Below are positions 10,781-20,205 of a DNA stretch of 64,000 nt, one piece after another. The position numbers and the translations under genes are program-made. Numbering within the stretch: position 1 is the first letter of the stretch; every line of letters starts with the position of its first letter. A model generated the notes under the pieces. It was not told the DNA's origin, did no database searches, and saw only the letters and a list, made by a program, of their open reading frames with translations. This DNA is from Lycium barbarum (Eukaryota; Streptophyta; Magnoliopsida; Solanales; Solanaceae): contig NC_083339.1 in NCBI RefSeq assembly GCF_019175385.1, forward strand, positions 31,897,637-31,961,636. Reading direction: 5' to 3'.

Positions 10781-12550
10781 GTGTTGATTACAAGTGTCCT
10801 TCAAAGTATCCCAATTTATGTTTTATCTGCTATAAGTCCTCCTAAATGTGTTATAAAGGAATTACACAAGATGTTTGCCAGGTTCTTTTCGAATAATAAG
10901 GAGGAAGGAAAATGCAGACACTGGGCAGCTTGGCTTAACATGTGCATTCCCAAACATGAAGGAGGTTTGGGTTTCAGGTCTATCTATGACATATCCAAAG
11001 CTTTATGTGCTAAACTCTGGTGGAAGTTTAGAACCACTAGTTCTCTCTGGGATAATTTCATGTGGAATAAATACTGCAAAACACAAATTCCTCAGGTGGT
11101 TCAATGGAAGGGAGGGTCACAAGTCTGGATGATGATGTTGGAAGCAAGGGAAAGTATAGAACAGGAAATCTGGTGGGAGCCAAAGATTGGAAGTTCAAAC
11201 ATTTGGTTTGACAATTTGACTAAGCTAGGTGCTCTTAGCTATGTGGTTCCCCAGTCCTGGCAAATTAATGAGCATGCTAAAGATGTTTCTGAACTTATGA
11301 CAGATGGAGGATGGAATATCAGCAAACTCATGCAGCTGTTTCCTGAAGATATTGTGCAGCATATAATACAGGAAATTGACATTAAATATGCATCAAATGA
11401 ATGGGATAGACCTTGGTGGATGATGACAAGTACAGGCAGGTTTACAGTAAGTAGTGCATGGCAGTTATTAAGACAAAAAGCTAATGTAACAGTGCCATGT
11501 CAGAATATGTGGATCAAAGGTGTGCCTTTTAAAATTTCATTCTTCATGTGGAGATTGTGGAAATTTAAAGTCCCAATTGATGAAGTGGTGGCAAGTATTG
11601 GCATTCCATTAGTTTCAAACTGTTGCTGCTGTCATAATGCTCAGATGGAGACTATAAACCATTTGTTTCTGTGTGGAGATTTGGCTACAAAGGTATGGAG
11701 ATACTTCAATACGGGGGCTGGATTGAGCATGAATTGTGTTCAGGTCAAACATGCTATAAGAAGTTGGTGGGAAGCAAAATGCCATTTCAAAATGAAGACC
11801 ATATACAAAGCAGTGCCTACTTTTATTGTGTGGCAAATATGGAAGTGGGGAAACAATAGGCTTCATCGTGGTACTATGAATCTGAATAGAGTGCTATATG
11901 ACATAAATATGAACATTCATATGTTATGTAAAGTTCAGTTTCCTGGGCTGCATATTCCAACTGTATGGCATCAGATTGTTCAGTTCTTTGAAGGATATAA
12001 GCCTACTGTTATATGCAGAATTATTAAATGGAGGAGACCTGCATCTGGAGTATATATGTGTAATACTGATGGAGCTGCTAAAGGAAATCCAAGACCAAGT
12101 TCTGCTGCTTTTTGTATAAGAAATGAAGAGGGAGATTTGGTGTATGCAGCTGCTAAAATTTTGACAGATGGAACAAATATTGTGGCTGAGGCTATTAGAA
12201 TGGGACTGAGATGCTGTGTGGAAAAGCAGCTTTTTCGATTGATCATAGACATTGATTCCATGACCATGAAGAAGATATTAAATGCTGAATGGAAGGTCCC
12301 TTGGAGCATTTCAATGTTGGTGGATGATATCAAGAGGATGATGGATGATCAAAGAGTATCTGTGGAGCATATACATAGAGAAGGAAATGGGCTTGCAGAT
12401 TTTTTAAATAACTTGGTTTTTGTTTTTGCAGGTTCAGTTCAGTTTCATAATTTTCAGGAATTGCCAAGTCAAGCTAAGAGGATTCTGAATATGGAGAGAG
12501 GAATTCCAAACTTGAGAATAAGAACCCTTCAAGACAAAGCACCAGATTGA
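10781..12550 (+). CDS. LINE ORF2 C-terminal part: end of RT, zinc-finger region, RNase H
   Basis: The frame is open for about 589 codons to a TGA; the upstream part (endonuclease, RT core) is absent because A1 split the gene. The first 100 residues match the region after the RT core of plant LINEs (IPKHEGGLGF ... ALCAKLWWKF). Next comes a zf-RVT-type region with paired cysteines (NCCCCHNAQMETINHLFLC, about residues 285-303). The last 160 residues form an RNase H domain with the acidic set visible: D in NTDGAAKGNP, E in AEAIRMGL, D in IIDIDSM and D in GLADFLNN. No stop or frameshift is seen, which suggests a fairly recent LINE. The apparent first codon is only where the frame opens, not a true start. 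Confidence 0.88.
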   Translation: MLITSVLQSIPIYVLSAISPPKCVIKELHKMFARFFSNNKEEGKCRHWAAWLNMCIPKHEGGLGFRSIYDISKALCAKLWWKFRTTSSLWDNFMWNKYCKTQIPQVVQWKGGSQVWMMMLEARESIEQEIWWEPKIGSSNIWFDNLTKLGALSYVVPQSWQINEHAKDVSELMTDGGWNISKLMQLFPEDIVQHIIQEIDIKYASNEWDRPWWMMTSTGRFTVSSAWQLLRQKANVTVPCQNMWIKGVPFKISFFMWRLWKFKVPIDEVVASIGIPLVSNCCCCHNAQMETINHLFLCGDLATKVWRYFNTGAGLSMNCVQVKHAIRSWWEAKCHFKMKTIYKAVPTFIVWQIWKWGNNRLHRGTMNLNRVLYDINMNIHMLCKVQFPGLHIPTVWHQIVQFFEGYKPTVICRIIKWRRPASGVYMCNTDGAAKGNPRPSSAAFCIRNEEGDLVYAAAKILTDGTNIVAEAIRMGLRCCVEKQLFRLIIDIDSMTMKKILNAEWKVPWSISMLVDDIKRMMDDQRVSVEHIHREGNGLADFLNNLVFVFAGSVQFHNFQELPSQAKRILNMERGIPNLRIRTLQDKAPD

Positions 12551-13243
12551 CAACAGAAGTGTAACTATTACTGAGTACAGTTTGCCAACTGATTGTGAGT
12601 ATTTACAGCATTTGTATTAGGGTGGTATCAGTGTGCTTGGCATGCTCATTCCTTAATATAAATGGTGTGATGCTCATGATCTAAGTAGTAGACTGTTCTA
12701 ATTATTGATCAAGTATCATAGAGACCTGGCTTCATGCAAAGGATTAAGCTGGACAATTTGAACATTGAAAGAAAAGTACAGCTTTTGAAAGATCACCAGG
12801 ATGATAAGCAAGATATGTAGAAAAGTCATATTCAAATGCTTTCTTAACTAGCATGGACAGATACAGTAACTATATTAAGGTGTCATTTCTTGATATGGAT
12901 GCTACATATGTCCAGGCTAGGATTCATTCTCTTTTGACAATGGTTCAAAGCTGAGAGTGGTTTTTGCTTCCATACAGATGCTGGTTTGTACAGAAGATCA
13001 CAACTATATTTAAGTGGCCTGAAGAATGATTCAACTGATTTGAAACATGCCACCTGTGAGACTTTGAAGGTATGATAGAAGTTATCAAGTCAAGACCCTT
13101 GGATCAATAGTTGTCAATAGTCTGTTTTAAACTAAAATCTATATTTCCTTTTTCCACTTGTTGATTTTCCTTTCTGTTGTTTTTATTTATTTGATCAATC
13201 ACTTTTGGATTGATATGTACATATTTTCTTTATCAATAAATTT
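12551..13243 (+). other. LINE 3' untranslated region
   Basis: This is about 0.7 kb of non-coding sequence with no ORF or motif I recognise, apart from AATAAA near its end. Confidence 0.7.
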
Positions 13244-13274
13244 CCACCTTTCTGGTGGCTGTGCTTAAAAAAAA
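13244..13274 (+). other. LINE 3'-end hairpin and poly(A) tract
   Basis: CCACC-TTTCT-GGTGG is a perfect 5-bp stem (13244-13258), 8 nt before the A8 tract. LINE reverse transcriptases of several clades recognise 3'-end structures; a role here is inferred. Confidence 0.55.
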
Positions 13275-14932
13275 GAGTAGAAGGGCTGAAATTCGTGATC
13301 AGATTTACGAATTCAAACAACGTAATGGGGAAAACCTTTTTGAAGCTTGGGAGAGGTACAAGGAATATTTGGATAGGAGTCCAAACCACGGTTTTCCAGA
13401 ACAGATTTTGAAGGAGAAGTTTTACAGAGGTGTGGATCCTATGACCCAAGCAATAGCCAATAATGCTGTCAGCGGGTGTTTCATGAACAAGTCCTATGCT
13501 ACTATTACTGATATACTTAACCGATTGACTACTCACAGCCAAACATCTCATTCAAGTAATTCTGATGGACTATCACTTGGAACACCGTTGATTCAAAACA
13601 TTGTGAAAGATCGCCAGGAAACGCAGCAGACATTGGCACAATTGGCCACTAGTCTTTCTTTACTAACAAAGAGGCTTGATGAGAAAGAAACGAAGAAGGT
13701 AAATGTTTGTGAAGATATCTCTGGCCTGCCGCCTGGCATGTACCAAGTCCATGAGTGTCCATATCAAGAGGGACCCCTCCGCAAGTTGAGAATGTTTAGT
13801 ATGCAGATTACATAATGCAAGGGGACATTCTTGGGCCGATTCAGAGATACTGGAGACCCCAACAAGGTCAGGGGTCACATAATCAAGGAAACTACAACAA
13901 CAACCAAGGGAACGACAATAACAACTATGGTGGACCGAACCAAGGGAGATTCAACAACAACAACGGTAATTTTGGAACAGAAGTTCCAACTTTTACATTG
14001 CACCAAAAGGGAAATCTAATGATCAAGGTAGTTTGAGGTTGGAGTCAATGCTTGAGAAAGTGTTAGCAAGTCAGACGAACACTGAAAAGACATTATCTGG
14101 GCTTTCAGAGACGGTGGTCTCTCATTCAGCAGCTATTCAGAATCCCAAACATCAGATGCGTGATCTTTCTAGAGAACAACATCCTACTAGAAAAGGAGGG
14201 CTTCCTAGTGATACTATTCCAAACCCGAAGAATGATGGGGGAGTGGAACATACTTTTTCTATTAGCACAAGGAGTGGTAAAATACTTCAAGGTGCTGACA
14301 AGAATGTGGTTGATCTAGAACCTATGATTGAGGAAGAAGAGGTGCGTTCTGAAGTGCCTATTATTGACGAGGAAGTCCAAGGTAAAGAAAAAGTTGCTGA
14401 TATTCCAGAAGTTGCTGCTGATACAGGGAAACACACGATAAAAGGGGCTCTTCGCCCTTTGACTCAGATATACAAAGCAAAGCCTCCCTTTCCTCAGAGG
14501 TTGGCAAAAAAGAATGATGATGCTAAGTGTCAGAAGTTTTATGATTAGTGGAAACAGTTAACAGTGAATTTTCCATTCTTAGATGTTGTCAAGAGATGCC
14601 CGGATTTTCTAAGTTTGTGAAAGATCTGCTTATAAAGAAAAGGTTTGTTCAACATGAGATAGTGAATTTAACTCATCGAGTGAGTTCAATTATTGCTTCC
14701 ACCACAGTTCAGAAGAAAGGAAACCCAGGGGAATTCACTATTCCGTGCAATATTGGGCTTCATGCATTCGCCCGTGCTCTGTGTGATAATGGGGCGAGTA
14801 TTAACTTGATGCCCCCTGCTATTTTCAAACAATCTGGATTGGGGACCCCTAGACCGACTTCTATGTGAATACAGATGGCAGACAGATCTATCAAGAGGCC
14901 AATTGGAGTCATAGATGATGTGTTGGTACAAC
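13275..14932 (+). mobile_element. Athila-like Ty3/gypsy fragment (gag to protease)
   Basis: This is an internal fragment of a non-chromodomain Ty3/gypsy element. Its left end is broken by the LINE insertion and its right end by an abrupt junction with chromovirus A2. No LTR, primer site or polypurine tract of this element is in view. Confidence 0.8.
13275..14932 (+). pseudogene. Athila-like gag and protease remnant
   Basis: From 13275 to about 13812 the frame encodes a retrotransposon gag capsid (EAWERYKEYLDRSPNHGF, about 13342-13395). An N/Q-rich stretch of degraded frames follows at 13815-14020. A second open part (14033-14546) carries the gag C-terminus with STRSGK and PPFPQRL. After a frame change, 14548-14866 contains the aspartic protease core LCDNGASINLMP, with the DxGAS catalytic signature, near 14780-14815. 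At least three frame breaks or stops are present. Family assignment rests on this gag/protease arrangement and has moderate certainty; RT is absent. Confidence 0.75.
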
Positions 14933-16729
14933 GTGCTGCATTAACACACGTCCTAACCCAATACCGGAAGCATCACAATATACAACATAACTATCTGGCC
15001 TTTCTGGGAGTGTTAAGACCGGAGCAGAAGTTAACCTATCCTTGAATTCCTGAAAGCTATGCTCACAAGCATCATTCCACTGAAATTTAGCTGACTTCTG
15101 GGTTAGCTTCGTCAATAGGGCTGAAATAGAGGAAAATCCTTCTACGAACCTTCTATAGTAACTTGCCAATCCCAGAAAACTACGGACTTCTGTAGGCGTC
15201 TTAGGCCTTGGCCAAGTCTTCACAGCTTTAATTTTCTGAGTATCAACTCGAATGCCATCATCTGAAATAACATGATCCAAAAATGTCACAGAATTCAGCC
15301 AAAACTCACACTTTGAAAATTTTGCATACAATTCTCGAGTTCGAAGAATTCCAAGAACAATACGTAAATGGTCTGCATGTTCTGATTCTGTGCGAGAGTA
15401 TACCAGAATATCATCAATGAATACTATTATGAGTAAATCCAAGAGAAGCCTAAATACATTATTCATCAAATTCATAAACACAGCCGGAGCATTAGTTAAC
15501 CCAAACTACATCACCCGAAATTCATAATGGCCATATCTCGTTCTAAAAGCTGTTTTGGGAATATCTTCTTCTTTAACTCTCACTTGGTGATAACCGGACC
15601 TCAAGTCTATTTTGGAAAACCACTTGGCACCTTGTAATTGATCAAACAAATCATCAATCCTTGGGAGAGGATATTTGTTCTTTATCGTCACCTTATTCAA
15701 CTGCCTATAATTGATACACATCCGTAAAGAACCATCTTTCTTTCTCACGAATAGGGCTGGTGCTCCCCACGGTGATGAACTAGGTCTAATAAACCCCTTC
15801 TCAAGCAAATATTTCAACTGTGCCTTTAACTCTTTCAATTCTGCCAGAGCCATTTGGTAATGAGGAATAGAAATAGGCTTGGTGTCCGGCAACACATCAA
15901 TAGAGAAATCAATCTCTCTTTCCGGAGGAAGGCCTGGAAGTTCATTTAGAAATACATCCGGAAATTCATTCACTACCGGAACGGATTGGAAAGTTGACGA
16001 CTTTGCTTCGGTATCCTGAACTCGGACTAAGTGATAAATATAGCCCTTAGCTATCATCTTTCTTTCCCTAAGGTAGGAAATAAACCTACCTCTTGGAGAT
16101 GCTGTATTACCCTTCCATTCAAGCACGGGCTCTCCCGGAAATTGAAATCGAACTACTTTCATTCGGAAATCAACATTAGCATAACATGAGACCAACCAAT
16201 CCATACCCACAATCACATCGAAATCTAACATTTCCAGCTCAACTAAATCAGCTTTAGTCTGGCGGTCGCATATCACAATTACATAATTTTTGTACACTTG
16301 TCTAGCTATCACGGGATCACCAACCGGAGTAGATACCTCAAAAGGTTTAATTGGCTTGGGTTTCACCCCAATACGACCAGCAACATACGGAGTAATATAA
16401 GATAGGGTAGAACCCGAATCTATCAATGCATACATATCATGGGAAAATACAGATAATATACATGTAACCATATCCGGGGAGGACTCAAGATCCTGTCGCC
16501 CGGCTAAAGCATATATACGGGGCTGAGTGGCACCTGAAATAGATGCTCCCCCTCTGCCTCTACCTCGACCTGCTGGAATCTGGGGAGTCTGCCCTATCGG
16601 GCGCACTGAAGAGGAACCAACTGCTGACCCTGTGGGCTGAACCCCGCCTCTACCATACCTCGAGGGACAATCATGCATCAAGTGCCCAGTCTGTCCCAAA
16701 CATAGAAAGCATATGTGCCTTGGCAACAT
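14933..16729 (-). pseudogene. A2 pol: protease, reverse transcriptase, start of RNase H
   Basis: An open frame from 16729 to 15506 contains a zinc-knuckle-like [10 protein letters not shown] ... DC at its start. The spacing is CX2CX5HX4C, one longer than the usual CX2CX4HX4C. It continues with the protease ([11 protein letters not shown], about 16415; GMDWL, about 16195) and the RT fingers (CINYRQLNK). A TAG replaces the serine of the usual MSFGL at about 15504-15506. The same reading then runs through the RT catalytic [10 protein letters not shown] (about 15400-15430) to the first RNase H aspartate ([10 protein letters not shown], about 14970). It ends at the junction near 14933. It cannot give a working polyprotein. 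Confidence 0.88.
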
Positions 16730-17848
16730 GGCCCCGAATGTAATTTACCGCACTGACTACATCACGATACTGGTGGTCTCCTCTGACTATGATCACCCCC
16801 AAACTGAGAACCTGAAGCTCTCGAACTCTGACCCTGTCCTGAAGGAAAGGAGAGATCAAATCTCCTACCTGTAAATCGTAGAGGCGCACTAGTCGCCGAC
16901 TAGCCTGAGTGTCTAGAATATGCCTGCCTTGATCCCCGTCTATAATCACTACCTGCCCCCATAGATCTGGCCCTCTTGCTTTGCCTTCAATCAATATCAC
17001 GATCACCCCTTTGCGGATATTGTTGTCCTTCTAAATTCTGGGCATGGGCTTGAATGCGGGAAATATCCATCCTATCTTGCAACGAAGTCGTCAAGTAGTC
17101 CTTGAACAAATGTGGCCCTAATCCACTCACGAATCTATGCACTCTATCCCCAATGTCGGCCACCATAGTCAGGGCATAGCTAGCCAATGAATTAAACTGA
17201 AGGCTATACTCCCGGACACTCATATTTCCTTGTTTTAGATTTAAGAACCTATTCGCTCTAGCTCGACGGACTTCGAGTGGCAAATAGTGGCGGATGAAGG
17301 CATCTACAAATTCTTGCCAAACGGGAGGAGGCGCGTTCCCTTTTCTTGATGATATCCAATTATTACCATAATACCGCCACATCTCGGAGTCTATAAGATG
17401 CCAACTCCACAGATTCAGTTTCAGAGGCATGAATAATCTTCAATGTTCTCAACATTTCATCAATAAAACTTTGCGGGTCTTCATTCGGCTTTGACCTGAA
17501 ATACTCCGGAGGATTCAAACTCATAAAATCACGGGCTCTAGTACTAACGACCCTGTCACTTGAACCCGAACCCTGCCGCTACACCTGGGCGGCAACTAAC
17601 TACGTCAATAGATGAATAGCCTCAGTCACTTGTTGACCCGAAGTAGCCGGTGGAGGAACTGGAGGCATAGGAGCTGGAGCTGAAGCCCCTTCTTGTTCTT
17701 CTATAATAGGCGGAGTAGAAGAGGTATTAGATGGAGCCTCATTATGTGATTCACCCTCTTCTACATTCATTGGTAGCTCTCTTTCTACCCGCCTTTTCAT
17801 CGTAATCTTTCCCTTCTGGGCGGCTGTAGCTTTTCCCTTTGACGGCAT
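16730..17848 (-). pseudogene. A2 gag
   Basis: I place the start at the ATG at 17846-17848 (MPSKGKATAAQ), because other gags in the window also start with a basic MxxKxK run. A 12-bp-upstream ATG in the same frame is possible. The N-terminal low-complexity P/A-rich part ends in two TAG stops near 17595 and 17575. The capsid part (ARDFMSLNPPEYF and on) is interrupted by stops and a frameshift near 17370. It then continues as open frame 17430-16987 with the conserved capsid region (PPPVWQEFVDAFIRHYLP). The region 16987-16730 is shifted again. Gag would form the virus-like particle; this copy is dead. Confidence 0.82.
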
Positions 17849-18038
17849 TTCTGAAATCATAGCACACTATTAGGGAGGAGAAAATCTTATACACGGCTCT
17901 ATCGCACAATCTTTTAAGAAGAAGAATGGTCATTTTTCCTAAATGCCCTGTAGCCTCTTGTTTATTAGTGTAGCGCGCAACACACCATAAACAAGACTCT
18001 ACTAGACACGGCTCGTAAACACTTCCTAGGACTGAACT

Positions 18039-18050
18039 GCTCTGATACCA
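18039..18050 (-). promoter_or_regulatory. A2 primer-binding site
   Basis: The - strand reads TGGTATCAGAGC, complementary to the 3' end of initiator tRNA-Met, 4 nt after the LTR end. It primes minus-strand synthesis. Confidence 0.92.
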
Positions 18051-18054
18051 CTTT

Positions 18055-18906
18055 TCTCACGACCCGACTAGGGGCCATGACGGGTACCCGGGGCTAACCG
18101 CCGAGCACCGCTCATACCATTAACTTAACAACATGAAAAGATCATAAAACTTACCTTATATAATGTAGGAATAAGCCTTGAGTGGAAATACTTCTCTTGC
18201 ACCAAAACCCTAGTTCACTTCCATTGGAATTCCTCGGCTTGGATGAACTTTAATGTGTCTCATACACTTGACTCTCTTGGTTTGATGAAGTTGATCTTGA
18301 ATCTCTCTTGAGTTCTTATGGAAGAAGTGTGTGGAACCCTCTAGAAGCCTTGAGAGAGATGAAGAAGTGTGGGAAATGAAATTAGTGAAGTGGGATCACA
18401 TTTATATAATTGACCTTAACTCAGCCCGTCGGGACTTCCACAAACACCTATACAGTCTGTATAACATTGCACGACCCATATAAGTGGTCATGGTTCACCA
18501 CCAGGCAAACATCATCTCTACTGGGTGTTATACGGACCCTTATACGGACCGTAAAAGTCGGTCGTATAACCCCATTTCCCTAAAATGATCTCCGTCGTTC
18601 GTTTGATCTCCAATCCTTAAGGAACCTTCTTGACACTTGTTTAACTCTTTGTTAACAATCTAAGGGACATTATAAATCTTCTCCAGAACATCATTAAGCC
18701 ATCATTAATTCGATACTCGTAAATCTTTCCCGACACATAACCTATACCTTGCTTTCCTTAACAACTTCCGTCTCCTACCTCACATGTCTTTGAAATCTCA
18801 TTTAGAATCATCATATGTTATTTCTTACTTATCAAAACATCGTATACGTCGTGCCCTTCGTTAGTCTATTCACTGTACGTTAACGGGAAATTTTCAAGGT
18901 GTAACA
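18055..18906 (-). mobile_element. A2 5' LTR, internally deleted
   Basis: The ends match family I (starts TGTTACACC, ends GGGTCGTGAGA), but the length is 852 bp against about 2.4 kb for S1. Compared with S1, about 1.5 kb between 18120 and 18145 is missing, including the hairpin module. The terminal CA has become GA. TACGG/CCGTA motifs remain at 18532-18572. Confidence 0.82.
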
Positions 18907-18945
18907 CCTATGATATCTATCGGTACATAGTGTTTGTACTGATAC
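18907..18945 (+). mobile_element. LTR G, left fragment
   Basis: These 39 bp continue at 56723 once B is removed, because the duplicated GATAC lies at 18941-18945 and again at 56718-56722. The fragment holds hairpin 1 as TCGGTAC-N9-GTACTGA (18920-18942). Its own 5' part is missing. Confidence 0.7.
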
Positions 18946-19034
18946 TGTCACGACCCAACCCCGTGGGCCATGACTAGTGCCCGAATTGGGCACCCGTATA
19001 CGAACCTGTTACATATAATCAAACTGAATCTATG
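18946..19034 (-). mobile_element. B 3' LTR, part 1 (terminal 89 bp)
   Basis: It starts TGTCACGACCCAACCCCG on the + strand and matches 54162-54250. T interrupts it at CTATG and it resumes at 30946. Confidence 0.92.
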
Positions 19035-19474
19035 TGTCACGACCCAACTAGGGCCATGACAAGCGATCGAGCTTACCCTGCCCGATGTCCCAACTTACCA
19101 TACTTGTTCTCATTTATGGCGTTTTTTTTTTTTTTTAGTTACAAATACTATACTAATGTCAACACGTTACTCAAAACGTCTCAAGGCGTGTTACATATGT
19201 ACATACATATACATGACATAAGACTAAGCGAGCCAAAGAGGCTTACACCATTACTTTATAACAACACATCGATCGACAAAACCAAACAGTACCCATGAGA
19301 CCCACGCTGTTCGCAGACTCTAAAGAGTATGACCTGCAAGACATATATACAAGATTATACAGAAATAGGAACAGCCTCCGGAACAAGTGGAGCTGCCTGA
19401 CTCCCAGTGCTGACTTCCCCTAAGTAGCTGGATCGCCGGGTCGCGTCCCTGGACCTGCGTGGCATGAAACGCAG

Positions 19475-19513
19475 CCCCCGAAGAAAGGGGGGTCAGTACG
19501 AGATATGTACTGA
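19475..19513 (-). other. LTR hairpin module in T 3' LTR
   Basis: The G5/C5 stem with a 7-nt loop (19475-19491) and TCAGTAC-N7-GTACTGA (19493-19513) are both perfect. The acceptor-like box is at 19450-19460. Confidence 0.78.
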
Positions 19514-19730
19514 GTATGTAAAGCGATAATAAATCATAACTATCACATAGTTTAGGGAAGAAGTAGTCGTGACCAACCCAATACCTGCAGTTTTCGCTGG
19601 TAGAAGCAGAGATGTGTACATAAAGTCTCAAACAGTCCTTAAGTAAATAACACAATCCAACCAACATATTTAAATAAGCAATGTAGTCTAACACTTCTTT
19701 TCAAGTAAATAATACGATACAACGTGCGTG

Positions 19731-19990
19731 CCGCTTCAGGCTCAATATCAATAATAGCCCCATCGGGCAGCCGCTTCCGGCATAATAATATAATAGTCCC
19801 TTCGGACAGCCGCTTCCGGCATAATAATATAATAGTCCCTTCGGACAGCCGCTTCCGGCATAATAATATAATAGTCCCTTCGGACAGCCGCTTCCGGCAT
19901 AATAATATAATAGTCCCTTCGGACAGCCGCTTCCGGCATAATAATATAATAGTCCCTTCGGACAGCCGCTTCCGGCATAATAATATAATA
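19731..19990 (-). repeat. 39-bp tandem repeat, 6 regular units plus 1 diverged
   Basis: The word CCGCTTCCGG recurs at 19771, 19810, 19849, 19888, 19927 and 19966, exactly 39 bp apart. A diverged unit starts at 19731. Because 39 is divisible by 3 the array opens spurious repeat-peptide ORFs on both strands. The matching array in the 5' LTR has one unit fewer. Confidence 0.95.
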
Positions 19991-20066
19991 TATAAATTAA
20001 AATAGATCGTAAATGAAAAGCAGTAGTAAAACCTCGCACCCCTTTCGGAGTGGTTTTGAAATTAGC

Positions 20067-20205
20067 TCACTCAGACATAAGCTGAGGCCATAGCACACTC
20101 AGGCGTAAACCGAGGCCATAGCTCACTCAGTGATCAGCCGAGGCCATAGCTCGCTCGGGCATAAGCTGGGTCCATAGCGCGCTCAGACATGAGCTGAGGC
20201 CATCG
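20067..20205 (-). repeat. Degenerate ~30-bp repeats (GAGGCCATAGC units)
   Basis: Five imperfect copies of a unit containing CTCAGACATAAGCTGAGGCC are adjacent to the 39-bp array. The same set lies in the 5' LTR near 28697-28832. Confidence 0.75.

Larger units (their letters stand above)
10780..13274 (+). mobile_element. Plant L1-type LINE, 3' part
   Basis: LINE coding sequence begins directly after A1's LTR, so A1 landed inside it and the LINE's 5' part lies left of the window. The order is ORF2 C-terminus, a 3' UTR of about 0.7 kb, AATAAA at 13235-13240, a small hairpin and an A8 tract at 13267-13274. After the A tract the sequence changes at once to Athila-like gag, marking the LINE's 3' boundary. 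The target duplication cannot be seen. Confidence 0.88.
14933..18906 (-). mobile_element. Ty3/gypsy chromovirus A2, 5' part only
   Basis: Read on the - strand the order is 5' LTR (18906 to 18055), primer-binding site, gag, protease, RT and the start of RNase H. The element then stops dead near 14933 against Athila sequence. Integrase and 3' LTR are missing. LTR start and end match family I (A1, S1). The duplication at the intact end would be CCTAT (18907-18911) with no partner in view. Confidence 0.85.

Noticed and set aside
14686..14931. 81-codon - strand ORF opposite Athila protease
   Set aside because: It is a shadow of the + strand gag/protease reading.
19731..19990. Possible CRISPR-like array
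   Set aside because: Units are contiguous identical repeats without unique spacers, in plant retrotransposon LTRs.
19724..20039. Repeat-peptide ORFs on both strands over the 39-bp array
   Set aside because: The unit is 39 bp, a multiple of 3, so any stop-free unit gives a long repetitive ORF. It lies inside an LTR with no start context or relatives.
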